Shown here: positions 1 to 13,399 of the stretch, in pieces
Layout of the letters: each line of letters opens with the position of its first letter
Position numbering within the stretch: position 1 is the stretch's first letter
Origin: Diorhabda sublineata
Lineage: Eukaryota; Arthropoda; Insecta; Coleoptera; Chrysomelidae
NCBI RefSeq assembly: GCF_026230105.1
Contig: NC_079476.1
Span: forward strand, 41,902,559-41,966,558
Reading direction: 5' to 3'
DNA length: 64,000 bases
Program-made: the position numbers and the translations under genes
Notes under the pieces: generated by a model
What the model saw: the letters and a program-made list of their open reading frames with translations, nothing else
What the model was told of the DNA's origin: nothing
Database searches by the model: none

Positions 1-819
1 CGTGTTTAGGAATGTCTTTCTTTCTATATTTTAACTTTGTCTCATTTTTCCATTCATATTTTTCAAGATTATGAGAAGGCTTTAGTAGAAGAAACGGGTA
101 CGAATTCTTTACTGCTTGTCTCAATACACGAGAGAATTGAAAGATCCGAAAAGAAGTGAAAGAAGACACGAAATTGTGACACAAAAACTTGAAATGAAGA
201 AATTGTTTGCGAAAATCGTTATGACTTCAAAACAGAACAGAGAGTTGAGTACTGTGGTTCGATGATGAGCTCAAATGTCAAAGCAAGAAATGGAAACTAG
301 CACGAGAACCGAGAATTAAAAAAGTCGAGGAGAAGACAATTTTGTGTCCTTTGTGCGTGAGTTTTTTGCCTAAAGCTGACCACCTGCCTTTTTTACCCGA
401 TTTAGTCCCTTCTTTTTCCCGAAATACAAAATGGTGCTTCGAGGGAGACATTTGGGAGATGTGGAAGCGCCATATGATCACAACTGAAGCCTTGCAGCAA
501 TGTTGGCAATAGTGAAAACGACGTTGGCAGAATGCATCTTGTCTCGAGGAAAATACAATTGTAAAAATAAACTTTTATACGTATTTTCCGGACAAACCTC
601 GTATTTAGAGTTAACAGTACGATTTTCCAAATTCCAAACTAAAATAATAAATAGTCCATTGTATTGTATTTGTTTTATATATTTCCAACATATACAAGAA
701 CTTTCGAATGTACCGTTTTTTTTGGGGAGAAACATCGTACGTAATATCTTTTTTTAATTTGGTCGTGAAGCTTCTTATTTCGTTTTACTGAATTCGTCGG
801 CGTTTCTTATAGAACCGCA
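1..819. other. AT-rich noncoding, no gene recognised
   Basis: No recognisable protein or RNA gene. ORFs of 67-85 codons exist on both strands (about 278-757), but they overlap each other, have low-complexity AT-driven composition and match no family I know. I treat this as intergenic DNA. Confidence 0.5.
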
Positions 820-1015
820 AAGTTAATCGTCTTGGTGATATTAGGAGGCTAAGATGAGAGGCCGAGAGACAAGTGAAGGTGCGAGCGGCGCCTCCGATAA
901 TTACAGGGCACAACCACCTTCGATATGATGAATTAGCTGGTGTTGGTGTTACTGTGGCCCATCGACTCTACTACGCGGAACCCAAATAAGCGCGTACGTG
1001 GGCTGGGATAAGGGT
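820..1015. promoter_or_regulatory. GC/CpG-enriched noncoding island, candidate cis-regulatory element
   Basis: Base composition shifts clearly from the AT-rich surroundings, with many CpGs and no open frame of note. Visible motifs are ACAAGTG near 870, a homeodomain-type GAATTAGC near 930 and GGGATAAGG (GATA type) near 1004. Such islands are typical of insect developmental enhancers, but conservation cannot be tested here; the regulatory role is inference. Confidence 0.25.
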
Positions 1016-2379
1016 TCTAGACAAATTTAAATTAATAACTTGTTAATCCAAATTTGCATTGGCTCCACTCAATTCAACTTGATCTAATTAAAATTTGTAT
1101 TCGGTAAAACAGTATACTTAATATGAAAAGTGGTTAAATCCACAATACTAGGATAGATATTGAACTGGAAACTTTAAGAACGGGAAAAATGTTTCGTCCT
1201 CAACGTAATACACCCTGCAACCTCGGCGCCTAGCGTCTTCGTGTGTCCAAGACTCCTCTTAATATTTCTTACATAGGTTTATACATTCAATAAATTTTCT
1301 GTGCCTCTAATTTGGAAATTATGTTGACTAATCCTTTTTACTCCACTACAGTGTGTCTGGCAAGCAATTGTTGCTTCGTTATCGATCGAAATGCTGATCA
1401 CCTGTTAATCGTATGTCTTGACCTATCATTTTTTTAGAAAATTGAGAATGTATCCGTCGTTCAAATTGGATTGAAAGTATTGATACGTTTCCAAATTAAC
1501 GAATTACATCGAAATTTTCAATAACTAAGCTCGGTAATAATTCTATTCCATTAGGATTACACCTTCGTTACTTAATTTTGTATGCCACTGACTGCATGTT
1601 TTTTTTTTCGTTGCCAATTTTCGTATTCCTAAAACTCGCTAATGTCCAGCATTTAATTCAACCAGTCTGAAGAAAATAATGAGGCATAGAGAAATATCTT
1701 AAACGTTAAGGTTTTTTTTAACGTTTTTGTCTTCAATTTGATTAACTTCAACACCTTTTGAGTTTATAATGATAGTATTTCTCAATTACCAAAGTGGAAA
1801 GAAGAGTTTATAACTTGAATATATACCATCAGGAGTCATTAAATTGTAATTAACTTGATATTTTTTTTTAACTCTCAACAGAAAAAAGCGAAATTCCGAA
1901 AATTATGGAGATCGGTTTGTTGGGAATATATTTGAGGTTATACCAGATCAAGCAAACAATTGCAAACGAATATTTATCAACATCAACAGCATTTTTGGAA
2001 GAGGTGAAATGAGTATGACGGAAAGATACTTTTATTTTTTGAACCCATTCTTCATAATATATATTTTTAGCTATTTATATTATTTCGATATTTGTTGATA
2101 CGCTCCAGGGGCTAAATCAACCTTTAAATCCGACTAAATCAATCTTTAAAAAACGCAAGATATGCTTCTAAATGTTTTACTAGATATTCTGCTCCATTAA
2201 GAGCTCATAAAAGACATATTTCCATCCTTATACGCAGATCAAGGATTTCTTAGAGTTGCTCTCGCTTTGGTTGATCTGGCTCGGATCTCCACGAGGTTAC
2301 CAGGTACGTTAATTTTTCTATTTGATCTATTTGAATGTTATGATCATATATTTGGACTTTTTTGTATTGAGCATTATTC

Positions 2380-2700
2380 CTTAATTATGGCAGAAGGTAT
2401 TTTGGTTTTGGCTTCATCAGCGTTTTCTACAACTTCATCGAGTACAAATTGAAGAGCATTAGAGGTAGAACGTCTTACTTCTTTTCTTATTTGACCCTGA
2501 GAGGAATTTTGGGTTATTTCTAGCATTTTATTATGAGTTAATTTATGTCGAAGGCTTTTTCAATATTAACAGTAGATATTCTTACATCTTTGAACTATCT
2601 CTTGAGCTGCAAATATGTTGTTTAACGGGTACTATCCATTTTGAAAACCAAATTGATTGCTTTCAATTTCTCTTTCTCTAATTTTTGTTTTATTTGTATC
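2380..2700 (-). mobile_element. Decayed non-LTR retrotransposon reverse transcriptase fragment
   Basis: The reverse complement translates, across frame breaks, into pieces resembling LINE reverse transcriptase. IESNQFGFQNG (about 2636-2673) matches the 'QFGF..G.GT' palm block. Further along the same strand come AAQEIVQRCKN, then IEKAF- and HNKMLEI-like pieces, as in 'FIDFEKAFD..H..L'. Next come ALQFVLDEVVENA and DEAKTKI (near 2400-2460), where LINEs have 'LFNLYLDE'. Stops and shifts separate the blocks and the catalytic YADD was not found, so this is a dead fragment. The clade is uncertain. Confidence 0.5.
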
Positions 2701-4438
2701 TGTATCTTTGATCTATCTCTTGATCTTTGCATTCCTTTGTATATTAGTTTCTTAATGTAAAGTTTGTAGGGATTTTTTCATCGTATTTGTGGCGCCAAAA
2801 AGACTTCGAAATAAAAAATGGGATGTGTATTACTCGAGTGGAAAACTTAATTATTTATATCGAAATTGGAGTAGAGAAATTTGTATTTCTTTCACGTATA
2901 ATAGCACGACTCAATAAAGCTTTTACATTTTCCATGCAAAAAGAATACCTCAATTATAAAAAAAATAGTAGCAAATTACAAAACATAGAGAAAATATATA
3001 ATTAGAATATATTATAGTGAAAACAGAAACGTAAAATAGCAGTTCGATTGAAAACTCGCCAAATAAAGAATGATAATACTGTGTATTTTCATAGTTTTCA
3101 TAGAATAGATTCGATGTAAATTAGTTTTTGAATTATTTATTCATTATTTAAGTACACATGCTCGAACTAAGGAGGGACTGAAATATAAATTTAAATCACT
3201 ACTCCAGCTACAGAAAAGCCCGATGAAGAATTATTCCCAAAACGAAAATGAAAATATTTAATTTTGATGACTATTGATTATTGTCTGTCATTTTATAGCG
3301 ACAAATTCGAATGATCAAGTTTATTCGTCTTCTATATTGAATAGTGTGATCCAAAAGTACATATACATACCTAGTTGTGCCCTAAAGGAAAGTTTTGAAC
3401 CGCTAGTTTCTTCCCCAATGTATCGAAAGAACCATAAGAACCATAAATGAAAGTGACATAGTTAGATAAAGCCTGTATTAGATTTTATAATCACGTAAAC
3501 AGACATAGTCATAGGTCTTTTTGTAATCTGGAAATGTTGATCCGACAACAGCAGGCATGACGTTTATTATTGTTTCAAAAAAAGAGAACTTCGTTCTTCT
3601 TTGAATGTCCATACTATTTATTATAAAAAAAGAAAGAATGTTTAGAAAAAGTGAAGTTACGACATTGAGGCTTAAGAATTTTTATTAAACCGACATTAGT
3701 TATGAAGTTATGCAATTGAATTTGTAATAGTTGATAATTGGGATAATTTTCGCTCGCAAAGCACAGTCCAATCCTGTATAGCAGATTGAATATTACGTTG
3801 GGAAAAATTGTACATTTATACATTTTCGTATAATTTAAGAAATAAGTGCAACGCTTTGTACTTCTTTTTCTACTTTGTTATTAGGACATCCGATGACGCT
3901 TTTTATTATAATTATAGTAATATATTATTGATAGCGTGGATTAAATTATAAATCCTGTCAGTCAATGAAATTACAGTAAAATAAAATTTTCAACATATGA
4001 TTACGTAATTTATATCGTATCTTACAAAGTATTATGCAGATATAAATGGTAATATAATTCAAGTTTTTTTTTTTAATATCATATTTTGAATAACGTCATT
4101 CAATAGAAGAAAATCCAAAAAATATTCTGCGATTTTTCACTAATCGCGACATAATTGTAGATAAGAAAAAGTAATTTCGGAAAATAAATTGTTACGAGTT
4201 CTAATAAGTTGCCCATAAAGGACGAGATTATCATACCAGTGATCATTTTCGGATTTCCAATGACGATTTATTCTTAGTAATGATCTTGATTTTAATATTT
4301 TTCGCCCTTTTTGACATCAATTTTTTTAAATAATCTAACAAAATGTAGCTGTCGTTGTTTCCTATTAAAAATTTGTTTTCAGTACACATTTTGACTTGAT
4401 CAAAGTTATTTTACACTCGATTTGTTACAGAACCGTCG
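2701..4438. other. AT-rich noncoding, no gene recognised
   Basis: Only short AT-driven ORFs occur (for example 72 codons at 2787-3005), with no family resemblance. No RNA gene is visible. A small inverted repeat, GAACTTCGTTC, lies near 3587. Confidence 0.45.
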
Positions 4439-5149
4439 AAATTTTTCGATATCTCGCTTCGTTTTCGAGATATCGATACTTAAAGTTACGTTAGTTCAAA
4501 ATTCGCTTTAATATTGAACAGATGTCGTTCAATACTTCGTTGGAAATGAATATTTTATCGCTTCGAATTCAATATGAATCTTGTAATTCAATAATATTTA
4601 TATTATTTACCTGATACTCCAAAATTATATTGAAAAAAACAGATTTTTATAACATTTTTGATAACTTTCATCACTCTGTGTTGAATATTACTTAACATAC
4701 GATAAATACATGAATAATTTGATGTTTTTCATAAAAAATTGTCGGTTGTTTTTCATTATTTATAAATTAAAAAAAATAATGATAGTTTGCGGATTTAATT
4801 AGCAATTTAATATAAAAATATCCTCGAGTTGAAAGTCCGTTCTGAATGCTTTCAAAAGTTATTTACTTTCATTTGTTTTATAATTGAAAAGTCAAACTAC
4901 TGTAGTATTTCACAATTTTCCTGGATAACAATGACTGTAAAAAAATAATAATAAAATAAATTTTTAAAAGAAAATTTTTTTTATACAATTTTGGCTGTAA
5001 AAATTCACGATTTTTCAACTTTTTACATTCAAAGTGCACCAATAAAAGGTTTGGTTAGGTTTATATATAGAAATATTGAATAAAAATAAATTTTTCCAAC
5101 AACAACAAGTATCGATATCTCGAAAAGGAAGCGAGATATCGAAAAATTT
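4439..5149. mobile_element. Foldback/MITE-like element with palindromic terminal arms
   Basis: Positions 4439-4481 and 5107-5149 are inverted repeats of 43 bp with a single mismatch. Each arm is also a palindrome: TCGATATCTCG, a 9-nt loop, then CGAGATATCGA. The 625 bp between the arms is AT-rich and encodes nothing recognisable. Similarity stops at the arm edges, which fits terminal inverted repeats of a nonautonomous DNA transposon or foldback element. No clear target-site duplication is seen, so the superfamily is unassigned. Confidence 0.6.
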
Positions 5150-6744
5150 TATTCTTCATTTTCGACTTATTTTGGGTTGTTCACAAAATGGCATAGTCAA
5201 ATCCAGGCGCCACGGAAATCGTATTCGTGCCCACGCCTATTATTGAAATACATTTTTAAATGGGTCAATAATAACATTCATTTCTTTATATTTTTCTTGT
5301 AACAGCTCATTTAAAGGTTCCACATGGTTTTGACCGTGGTTTCTTTAAGCTTTGTATCATCTTTTCTTCTCATGTTCACGGCCCAATCCTTTGAAATCAA
5401 CGCCGATTCTTCCACAATTCGATTTTCATCTAATTGATACTTTCTATCACTGCAAAAGTCCATAAATACTTTCCATACTAATTTTTTACTGAAAACGGTG
5501 TTTTTTTCATTATTTGATTCTATAATTTTGTCAATATTCTCATCAGAATTACGACTGAATTGCTCGATTTGATGACGAATTCTAATAAGGTAGTGTCCTT
5601 AACCTCACTTTCAATATGAGTTCGCAAAACTCACTAAAGCAGCACACGATCTGAGGATTGCGCAGATTTCTGGTAAAAACTCGGTTAAGAAAAGAAACGC
5701 GTGCGTTGGATACATTTCATTTTTGGTATTGAATTGATCCATTTTGAGATAGTTCTTAAAAATTATGACAGGTACATTAAATATGAAAATCTACCCATTC
5801 GGATACGTATAATATCTCACCACCAAGAATAGATAATTTAACGCAGACAATACGACCATTGTTCTTTTTAGAACTAACTAGATTCGTCAAGCTTCTGAAC
5901 TGCGAAAATTGCTTCCTACCGTAAACGTTTCGAAGAGAAATAATAAAACTCAAGGAGTTATTGGTCTTTTACTCTCATTGTGTATTATTGTTAAATGTCC
6001 TTCTGAGAAGCGAGTGTTCTTAGTTCATTATAGTTCTTTTATCGGTGTTGTTACAAGAAGCAGTTATAAACGTATGTCATCATTGTCGAAAGAATGTTAT
6101 TGGGCGCAATAAAGAAAATGTAATGTAATATTGTTTATTTTTTTTCTTTGTTTTTAATAAAGAAATTTCCATTAAAATATTAGGAAATAGTAAACGAGTT
6201 ACACAATAAAACTTCTTTTGTATTATGGGAGATGGTTTAACCCGACGGTTTAACTATTGAAAACGAAAACGTCCAAAATAAAGTAAAAAAAAAAATCACC
6301 TTCCAATGTTTAATTAACTAGCTTCGAACTTTTTCTATCCAATTTAATGCAAACTAACTTTATATATTTCCATAACATACATACAATGATAATATGGTTT
6401 ACTCGAAGGATAATCGAGTCTAATGATTTTATAAATGCCATCCTGATAACTCCAGCAAGTATCTTGATACGAATATATGAAGTTAATTCGTTTTTGAAAG
6501 TGTGAAAATTTCAAAATCAGCTGATCGTTTGAATCGAGTCGAAACATTCCATTGATACTATCCTGGTTATCCTAGCAAGGATAATCATACAAATATAGAG
6601 AATGTGTTATAATCGATCCTTGACAAGTGTGCTAAATTGTGCATATACAGGATCGTTCTTAATGGAAATTGGATGATATTTTATTGGTACAGAAACACGT
6701 TTTAAATAATAGAATTTATTACTTACTCACTGGTTTAAATTCTT
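5150..6744. other. Noncoding, no gene recognised
   Basis: AT-rich sequence with scattered short ORFs (for example 67 codons at 5909-6112 and at 6344-6547, minus strand), none resembling a known protein. The 5160-5740 part is a little less AT-rich but frame-broken on both strands. Nothing further is supported. Confidence 0.4.
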
Positions 6745-6916
6745 TACATCAATTTGAGTGACGAGTCGACGAATTGCTATCTTTAGGTGCTCCAAATGAG
6801 AATGGGCTTCGTCCTCAATATCAAATTGTCATTTCCTTCAAACATGGTAAGCGTTTGTCGACAAAATTGTAATCGCTACTGGGAATCTTGCTCCTTCAAT
6901 GCTCTCCGGAGTACTA
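6745..6916 (-). mobile_element. Tc1/mariner-like transposase fragment, copy 1
   Basis: This is an inverted copy of 40593-40766, with long near-identical blocks. On the minus strand it reads LRRALKEQDSQ, RLQFCRQTLTMFEGN and NLILR, then a frame break to KPILIWS. In Tc1-like transposases this part resembles 'R..FC.......ENP.FL..ILFSDEAHFHL', which surrounds the first catalytic aspartate. The reading frame is broken inside the segment, so it is not functional. The shared block ends abruptly on both sides, which suggests both copies are truncated pieces of one family. Confidence 0.55.
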
Positions 6917-8164
6917 GCAGTTCGTTGAGGATCCGGTGGTTCGTTTTCCATCATGAGCGTCCGCGTACAACCCACTTCAAAAACATCCGGTACTCAGTAT
7001 TAATAACTATTAATCATATTGCTTTCAGAAATCTCAAAACGTGCAAGATCTTTAATTACCGAAGTGTTTTTTTTTTCTATTTTAATATTTCGTATTTACG
7101 TACGGTTCTCAATAGTATATTTTCCTCTCTCAAACCCTATAGTATTGCATATTCTCCCCATTCGGTCCGTATTTTTTTATGTAAGAAGTAAGAGGATGAA
7201 CCCCCATTACACTTTAGTAGGTCGAGTGGTGCTTGTCTTGTGGAGATACCTGTGAATATTGTTCTGTAGATTGTTGTGTTTTGATAGCTGATTTCACAGG
7301 TCTGCACTTCTCCAAAGAAAGAATATATCCCGATGAATTGACGTTCTGGGCGTCCGCAGGCGAAATCTAGTTCACATCCAAGCGTTCCCCAAATTAATGA
7401 TAAGATATTTGAGCTAAGAGCTTTAATGGATAGTTGTATTCCTCAAGATTTCAAAGTGCTTGGTTCTGTCTGTTTTTTTGGAACCACCCGATGTTCATTT
7501 TTACAACTCTTTTACAACTTTAAAAAATTTCACCTAATATTTTTCGTTATTTCATCTCCAAACTTTTTTGTTTTGTTATGCAGAAGACAGAATAGTCATA
7601 ATTTTATTAAAAATTAATTATAAATTTATTTAATTTTAAGTGATTGAAAAAATATGTTGGTGTTAATTTTCAGTGGTCGTTGGTATGCCAATCGTCTCGA
7701 CAAAAACTTTACGATTCGTCTGCGTAAGAGCAGTGAACAGCGTTTATTGCAACTTAAGTCATCGAACGGTCCCTAAGAATGAAATTGCAATAAGTTTTTT
7801 GTGGAAGTCGAATCGTTTTAACAGTCACTAGTGATGTATGGTTGATGCAATAATTTAAATTTACTACCTTGGCCTGTTACAGCACTAATTTGTTTTGGAA
7901 AATAAAAGGTCGCTTCGGGCTAACGTACGTAACTAAAAATTTTTTGTCTAACTTCTGAAATAACCTGGTGCCAATTTGTTTAAAAATATATTTATAAACA
8001 AAGATTCAAAATTTAAGCAATTCGTCTTCAATGTCATTTTAATAAGTATTCAAATTTTCATATTGACTTTGTTTAAATCGCGGGTACATTTTCAAAAAAA
8101 TCGTCTATTCAGTACTGAAACGAGACTTGAAACAAACCGAGTGTTATTATTTATATGGCGATTT
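6917..8164. other. Noncoding, no gene recognised
   Basis: Overlapping plus-strand ORFs (134 codons at 6787-7191, 78 at 7019-7255) are antisense to the transposon fragment or AT-driven, and they are rejected as genes. No RNA gene or clear repeat boundary is visible. Confidence 0.4.
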
Positions 8165-8335
8165 TGAAGTTTGTGTGTGATATTGGTCAGCCTGAGGCTG
8201 GCGGCTCTTTGTTTTACACCTTCGACCCGCTCCATCGGTTAATTAGTTTCAGCATCTAATTATCGAACCAACTTTGCTTTTCGTGTATCCCATAAATAAT
8301 GGCGGTTTGAAATCGGTCAGCGGCGGAGTTTAGTC
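8165..8335. promoter_or_regulatory. GC-enriched noncoding island with homeodomain-type sites
   Basis: A compositionally distinct block. It contains the inverted repeat CAGCC-TGA-GGCTG (near 8190) and two TAAT cores in opposite orientation (GGTTAATTAG near 8238, CTAATTATCG near 8256). It has no coding signature. An enhancer is one explanation; a decayed mobile element is another. Confidence 0.25.
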
Positions 8336-9139
8336 CTCAAAATTTACTTAACAAAATAAAAAAGAATATTTAAAAAAATATGAAATATATTAATGTGAGG
8401 TAAACAATTCCCGCAGCTGTTTTCTCCAAGGTAACATTTTGGTTTCTATATCTTTTAGTAGCTTCACATCGTTTTCTCAGATAACATTACTACATTGAAA
8501 ATAAAGCAAAAAAACAAACGAGGAAACCTCCATTTCGATAAACAGTCATGAAATTGCACAGAAAAAGAAGCCAAACACTTCTTCATCTTGGGATTAAACT
8601 GTATTGGATAATTCTCTCTCGAAAATAAATTATTGATATATAAGACAATATTCAGAGCTATTTGGACATATGAAATCCAGTTAAAGATGTATATCATTGC
8701 AAGGGATCTATCTCAGTTAGTGATCATTAAGAAATACTATAAAAGATTCCGGTCTTATCCTAATCAACTAGTCAAAAATATCAACCGACGTAGACTCAAA
8801 AGGTTACCTCGTACCGTACCCCAAGCTGATTTTAATATATTGTTATGTATTGAAATCTGTTTTCGTTCCACTTATCAATTGGTAACGACAACAATTCTTG
8901 AGATAAAAGCTGCTTAACTAAAAGGAAATAATAAGATTAATAAGTTGTTTGAATGAAAACAAAAATAGGTCAATAAATTAACCATATATCGTAGCTTTCT
9001 ATTCGGAACAACGTTCCTAGATTAATTAGATTTGATTTTGCTAACACGGATTTATTCTCCAGAATGTCAAATTTTCAGTTAAATTTTTTTAGGGTTTTAT
9101 GCCCTACGTGCAATCAACCCGTGAACAAGTGTTATATTT

Positions 9140-9700
9140 TACCACCGAGCTATTTTTTCAAGTGTGGGAACAGAAAATAATCCGAGGGCGCTAAGTCTGC
9201 TAAATAAGGTGTATGAGGTAGCAGTTCAAACTTCAATTAATTAATTTTGGCCATTGTAATAACGGATATTGTCTTAATGAAATACCCCTTTCGTTTTAGT
9301 CAAATGCGGCTGGTTTTACTCGATTTCTTCGCTCAAACGTTGCAATAAGTTCGTATAAAACTCGCCGCTCCTTGTTAAAAATAGTCAATGAAAATTATAC
9401 CGAAGGAAACGACTTCACGACGTTGTTTTTGTTCCATTCTGAACATTCGCGACACCTATCTTGAGCATAGCTTTCTCATGTCGAAATTTTCGGTTAATAT
9501 GCGATGTATCACACTTTTTGGAAAGCCTACAAGGTCTACTAGCTCATGCTGTTCCAGTTGACGATCATCCAGTACCGTTTTGTGGATTTTCTTTACATTT
9601 ATGGAGTCGTCATCTCCTAAGGTCAACCACAACGGTTGCTGGTTTTAGAACGTCGTGTGGCCTTGTTTAAGCACCGCTACAGAATATTTTTCTGTTGATA
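9140..9700 (-). mobile_element. Mariner transposase remnant, family A (N-terminal and catalytic pieces)
   Basis: The minus strand reads, from high to low coordinate, an N-terminal helix-turn-helix piece and then a catalytic-core piece. The N-terminal piece (about 9470-9700) is related to 54100-54300. The core piece includes IIFIDYF, GEFYTNLLQRLSEEIE, a 'MAKIN.LKFELLPHTPY' block and APSDYFLFPHLKK (about 9140-9420). The order matches mariner, but the central segment around the first catalytic Asp ('DETWIHHF' in the family) is missing. The 'QDNAP' block is degraded to a KTISVI-like sequence, so two catalytic positions are lost. Stops and frameshifts are present. It is a dead, internally deleted copy. 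Confidence 0.7.
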
Positions 9701-11927
9701 ACGAAGAAGCAGTCTCAGCCAAAATAGAATCTAGATCAACTTGGTTGATGGTGTTTTCAAATTTGAAGCATATACTGATTGTGTACGTGGTATATTTCAA
9801 GAGACTACCTCCATCTCCAGATCAGGGATATGCGTGGAATATTGCTTATAGATGAAAAATATTTAACATTTTTCTAAGTATAAATAAAGATAAAGTTTTA
9901 TTCCTTAATAAAATATTGTTAAATATTGAACGAAAACTTTTATGTTATATAATAGAAATTTGTCAGCAAATAAATTTTTTTTTAGTATAATAGATACGTT
10001 TTTCATTGTCTCCGTCTCTGGTGTAGAAACACGATTAGTCGATTGTCGGCCATCCATCCTGCGGTCTCTTTCAACGTTTAGTGTCGAAATCATTACTTAA
10101 GTGTAAACTCGAAACAAAATTACCGTGTCTACCATAATTCATTATATCCACAATAAACTATAACCGTTGGATTAGAAGATTTGATTGGATTCAACGGTAT
10201 CAAATTACACAAATTTGAATACCTCATAAAGATGTATATCTTAAATAAAATATTGCTACGATGATTTACGAGGAAAGGTATTTATAATAAAAAGTGAACC
10301 GCCGCGTTAAATAAGTAGCAGATAATTGAACTGAACTAGGAGAACTGAAACCCATCGATCAGAATTGAATTACCAATTACTATCTTTAGAAATTGTCACA
10401 TCGCTTAAAAAAAACTCACAGACGACAAAGTCAGTTGAATATTTCAACTCGATGATTTCGTATTTCGAAAAAAAAAAAAAATAGAATTGGGAGGTAATTT
10501 GAATTTTGAAATTTACCAATTTTGTTTCCAACACTAATAGTTTCAGTTCGTTTCTTAAAACCACTTAAGACTTCTTTTTTGAATGGTGCGTTGACCAATT
10601 CAGTTCAGTAAAAAGGTCTTACCTTCAAAGTGATTAGAAAGCATGGAATTAGAGGTTCGGGTAAGATCTATTTGGTTTTTGAAATATAGATTGCGGTTTT
10701 AATAAAAATGGTGTACGCGCCATAGATTATATAATGGCGGACGCGTCGCTAAACGTCGTATTAAATTACCTAGCGACTAACAGAGTTGTAGACAGACGTC
10801 TTCGTTGCTTATTTTATCTATTAAATCCATTGTTTTCAAAATTACCAAAAAGCCATAATCCTATAGACAAAAGAAGATTAGATATTGACACGAGAAAATC
10901 CAGAATTATCTATGGTATTCTTTGGAAAAGGTTCTGGATTCAATTCAACTGGATTCGACCAAGGATCTTACAAGACAAATTATAATGTTGGTAAAAGACT
11001 CCAAAAAATGAGGGATCGAAAATTTGTTTTGCTGGTTCTTTGTCATGAGAAAAATGCTGCGGAAGGACAAAAGATTAAAATAAAAAAGAGATGGGAGGTT
11101 GATTAGTTGGTTAATTATGTTTTCTAGTCTCAAATAACAGAGATCGTAGTTTCTCTTACAAACCGAACCAAATCTTTTAGTGTAAATTATACGAAGAAGA
11201 AATTTTTCTATTTTTTAGGGTGTTCGTAAAATTTCTCCATCTCTTTGAGATCTCTTCATAAAATCTATGGGTTAATGTTGAAGGGAAGATATAAAATCAG
11301 TTGAGAAAAATGAGAATTTTTACATTTAACGAGTTAACTACAAATCTTCTTTTATTTTTGAAATTATATTTGTTCCAGAAAATACGAAACATGTTTTATT
11401 CTATTACCTGATTAGCATGATTCACTAACTGACAAGTCTTTTCTTTTGTATATCAAATCTCAGACATCTCAAGTGTATCAGATACCAACGATCTGATTTG
11501 GATCTACTAATTCTCAATGTTTCAATATCATCGTAATCAATCGGTATGTTCATGGCGGGCAGTGGCGGAGAAGGTAGATAAATAGATAAATAATTGGTAG
11601 TCCTAAAACTACTTTTAGAGCAGTTAATATTGGGAACTACTAGTCTCTTGGAAATAAGTTTCATCTCTACAGATATTAATTATTTGATTCTTTTTCACTA
11701 AATAGGGGTACATATCAAAAACATGCTTTGTGGGAATTTTTGTTGTGAGAAGTTTGTCTCCTTTCGGGCAGGATTCTCACTGACAATGCCAAAAAATTTT
11801 GCAACAAATTGATTGGTATACAAGCTGTACCTTAACCATTACCACTTTGGATTCATGTAAAAAAGACGGAATTCATAAAACAAACTGTAAAATTGTGTTC
11901 AAATTTGGCACACACAGCTAGACAATA

Positions 11928-12440
11928 CAGGGTGTTTCAAAAAAAGGTGAACCCGTCTCTATGATAGATTTTGAAAACTGAAATGTATTTTTTACTATTT
12001 TGCCGAAACTACTGGGAACATTGTATTGAAATTTTATACGAATATGTTTTAAAAATTGATACATCAAATGAATATGTTTTTATGTCTCTCATAGAGGGCG
12101 CTAGTTACAAACTTCGTATTAAGTAGAATTGAATATAACTTGTTCAATATTAATCAAGAAAACTTTAACGTTATTCAATTTTACTACTGATAAAATTCGT
12201 TTCCCCTTATTAGGAATATTCTGAGAAATATCTTCCGTTTTCACGAATCTTCTAAACGGTTGTGAGTCAACTAGGAGGTCATTGAAGTCTTTCAATTCTT
12301 GAGGTGAATTTACTTCTGTAGCATAAACTTTTTCTTCAAGATACGAATAAATTGTGCAATCCCAGGGATTAAAATCGGATGACCGAAGAGGCCGATGAAT
12401 AGGAGCTTCTGCACAAAGATCTTCCTGCCCAAACATTAAC
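11928..12440 (-). mobile_element. Tc1/mariner-superfamily transposase C-terminal fragment with terminal motif
   Basis: The minus-strand frame at 12119-12436 reads EAPIHRPLRSSDFNPWD, then YLEEKVYATEVNSPQELKD. This resembles 'WPPRSPDLNPCDFFLWGYLK..VY.T.....EL' at the end of many insect Tc1/mariner-like transposases, with the last catalytic acidic residue in the NPWD region. At 11928 the sequence begins CAGGGTGTTTCAAAAA, a common terminal inverted-repeat motif of such elements. Only the 3' end of the element is recognisable. The N-terminal and central transposase regions were not found. Confidence 0.55.
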
Positions 12441-13399
12441 TGTAAATGAGTTAAACATACATTTTTAAAAATTTAACCCTGGTCAAAACAAAAAGCACTT
12501 TTTATTTCAACTATTACTAATAACAACTAGACTATTAATAATCAAACTTTGGTATTTAGATATGGTTATTTTTAATTAAATTGATTTATCCTTATATTTA
12601 CTTGGTCTTGGTGCGTCTCTGACACCGTTCATCATTGAAATACACAAAGAAAATCTCAATGCAGCACTAACACTCCTATCTGTCAGTTATAAAAACGTGG
12701 CAAGCCGATTGCTCTCTACGATTGCTAGATTGATGGATTAAAAAGTGAGTGAGGGCAATCGCTTTTTAGCTACGTGTGTGGTATAAGTGCTCCCGGACAC
12801 CTTATTACTTAAGGTGGGTTTAGACGACGACAAAAACGAGAGGCGGCTTCAAATAATTATTAGAGTTGCGTGAATGAATAAATTAAATAGAAAAATGTGG
12901 ACATATTTGATACTGAAGAAATAAACAGAATTATGATGGAAAGTACGAAAGAAATTAGATTATATTAATAATCGTGAACAATTATAAGAAAACATGAAAA
13001 TCCCAACAGGAGGAAATTAGCTTAAACAAATGAAAAGCGAGTGACAAAAAAAGGAATCCGATTAAAAAATTAAACAATTTAAAAAAGGAACTGAAATAAA
13101 AATCGATAATTTTCGAAATTACAAGTAGAATTGTTATTTGCAATATCTAATTTTTTAAATAATTTTATTAACTGTTTCCAAATATATCATGTCAAACGTT
13201 ACTAGTGAAAGTAATCAAGAAAAGGTGAATTTAACTCAATATTTCATTATATTAGTATAGTTTGAAGTCTAAACAATGATTCGAATGTTAATTTAGAATG
13301 TTGGCCGCATCTTTTGTACGATTTCCTTTGAAATTTCACTTCGTCTTATGACGTGAAAAATCATGAGAAACGCCTGATAGTTCAGTGAAATTACTTTAT
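12441..13399. other. Noncoding, no gene recognised
   Basis: AT-rich apart from a slightly GC-richer patch at about 12640-12850 that may still belong to the adjoining element. No coding or RNA signal is supported. Confidence 0.35.

Noticed and set aside
6787..7255. Overlapping plus-strand ORFs of 134 and 78 codons
   Set aside because: The first starts antisense to the Tc1-like fragment; the rest is AT-driven hydrophobic sequence.
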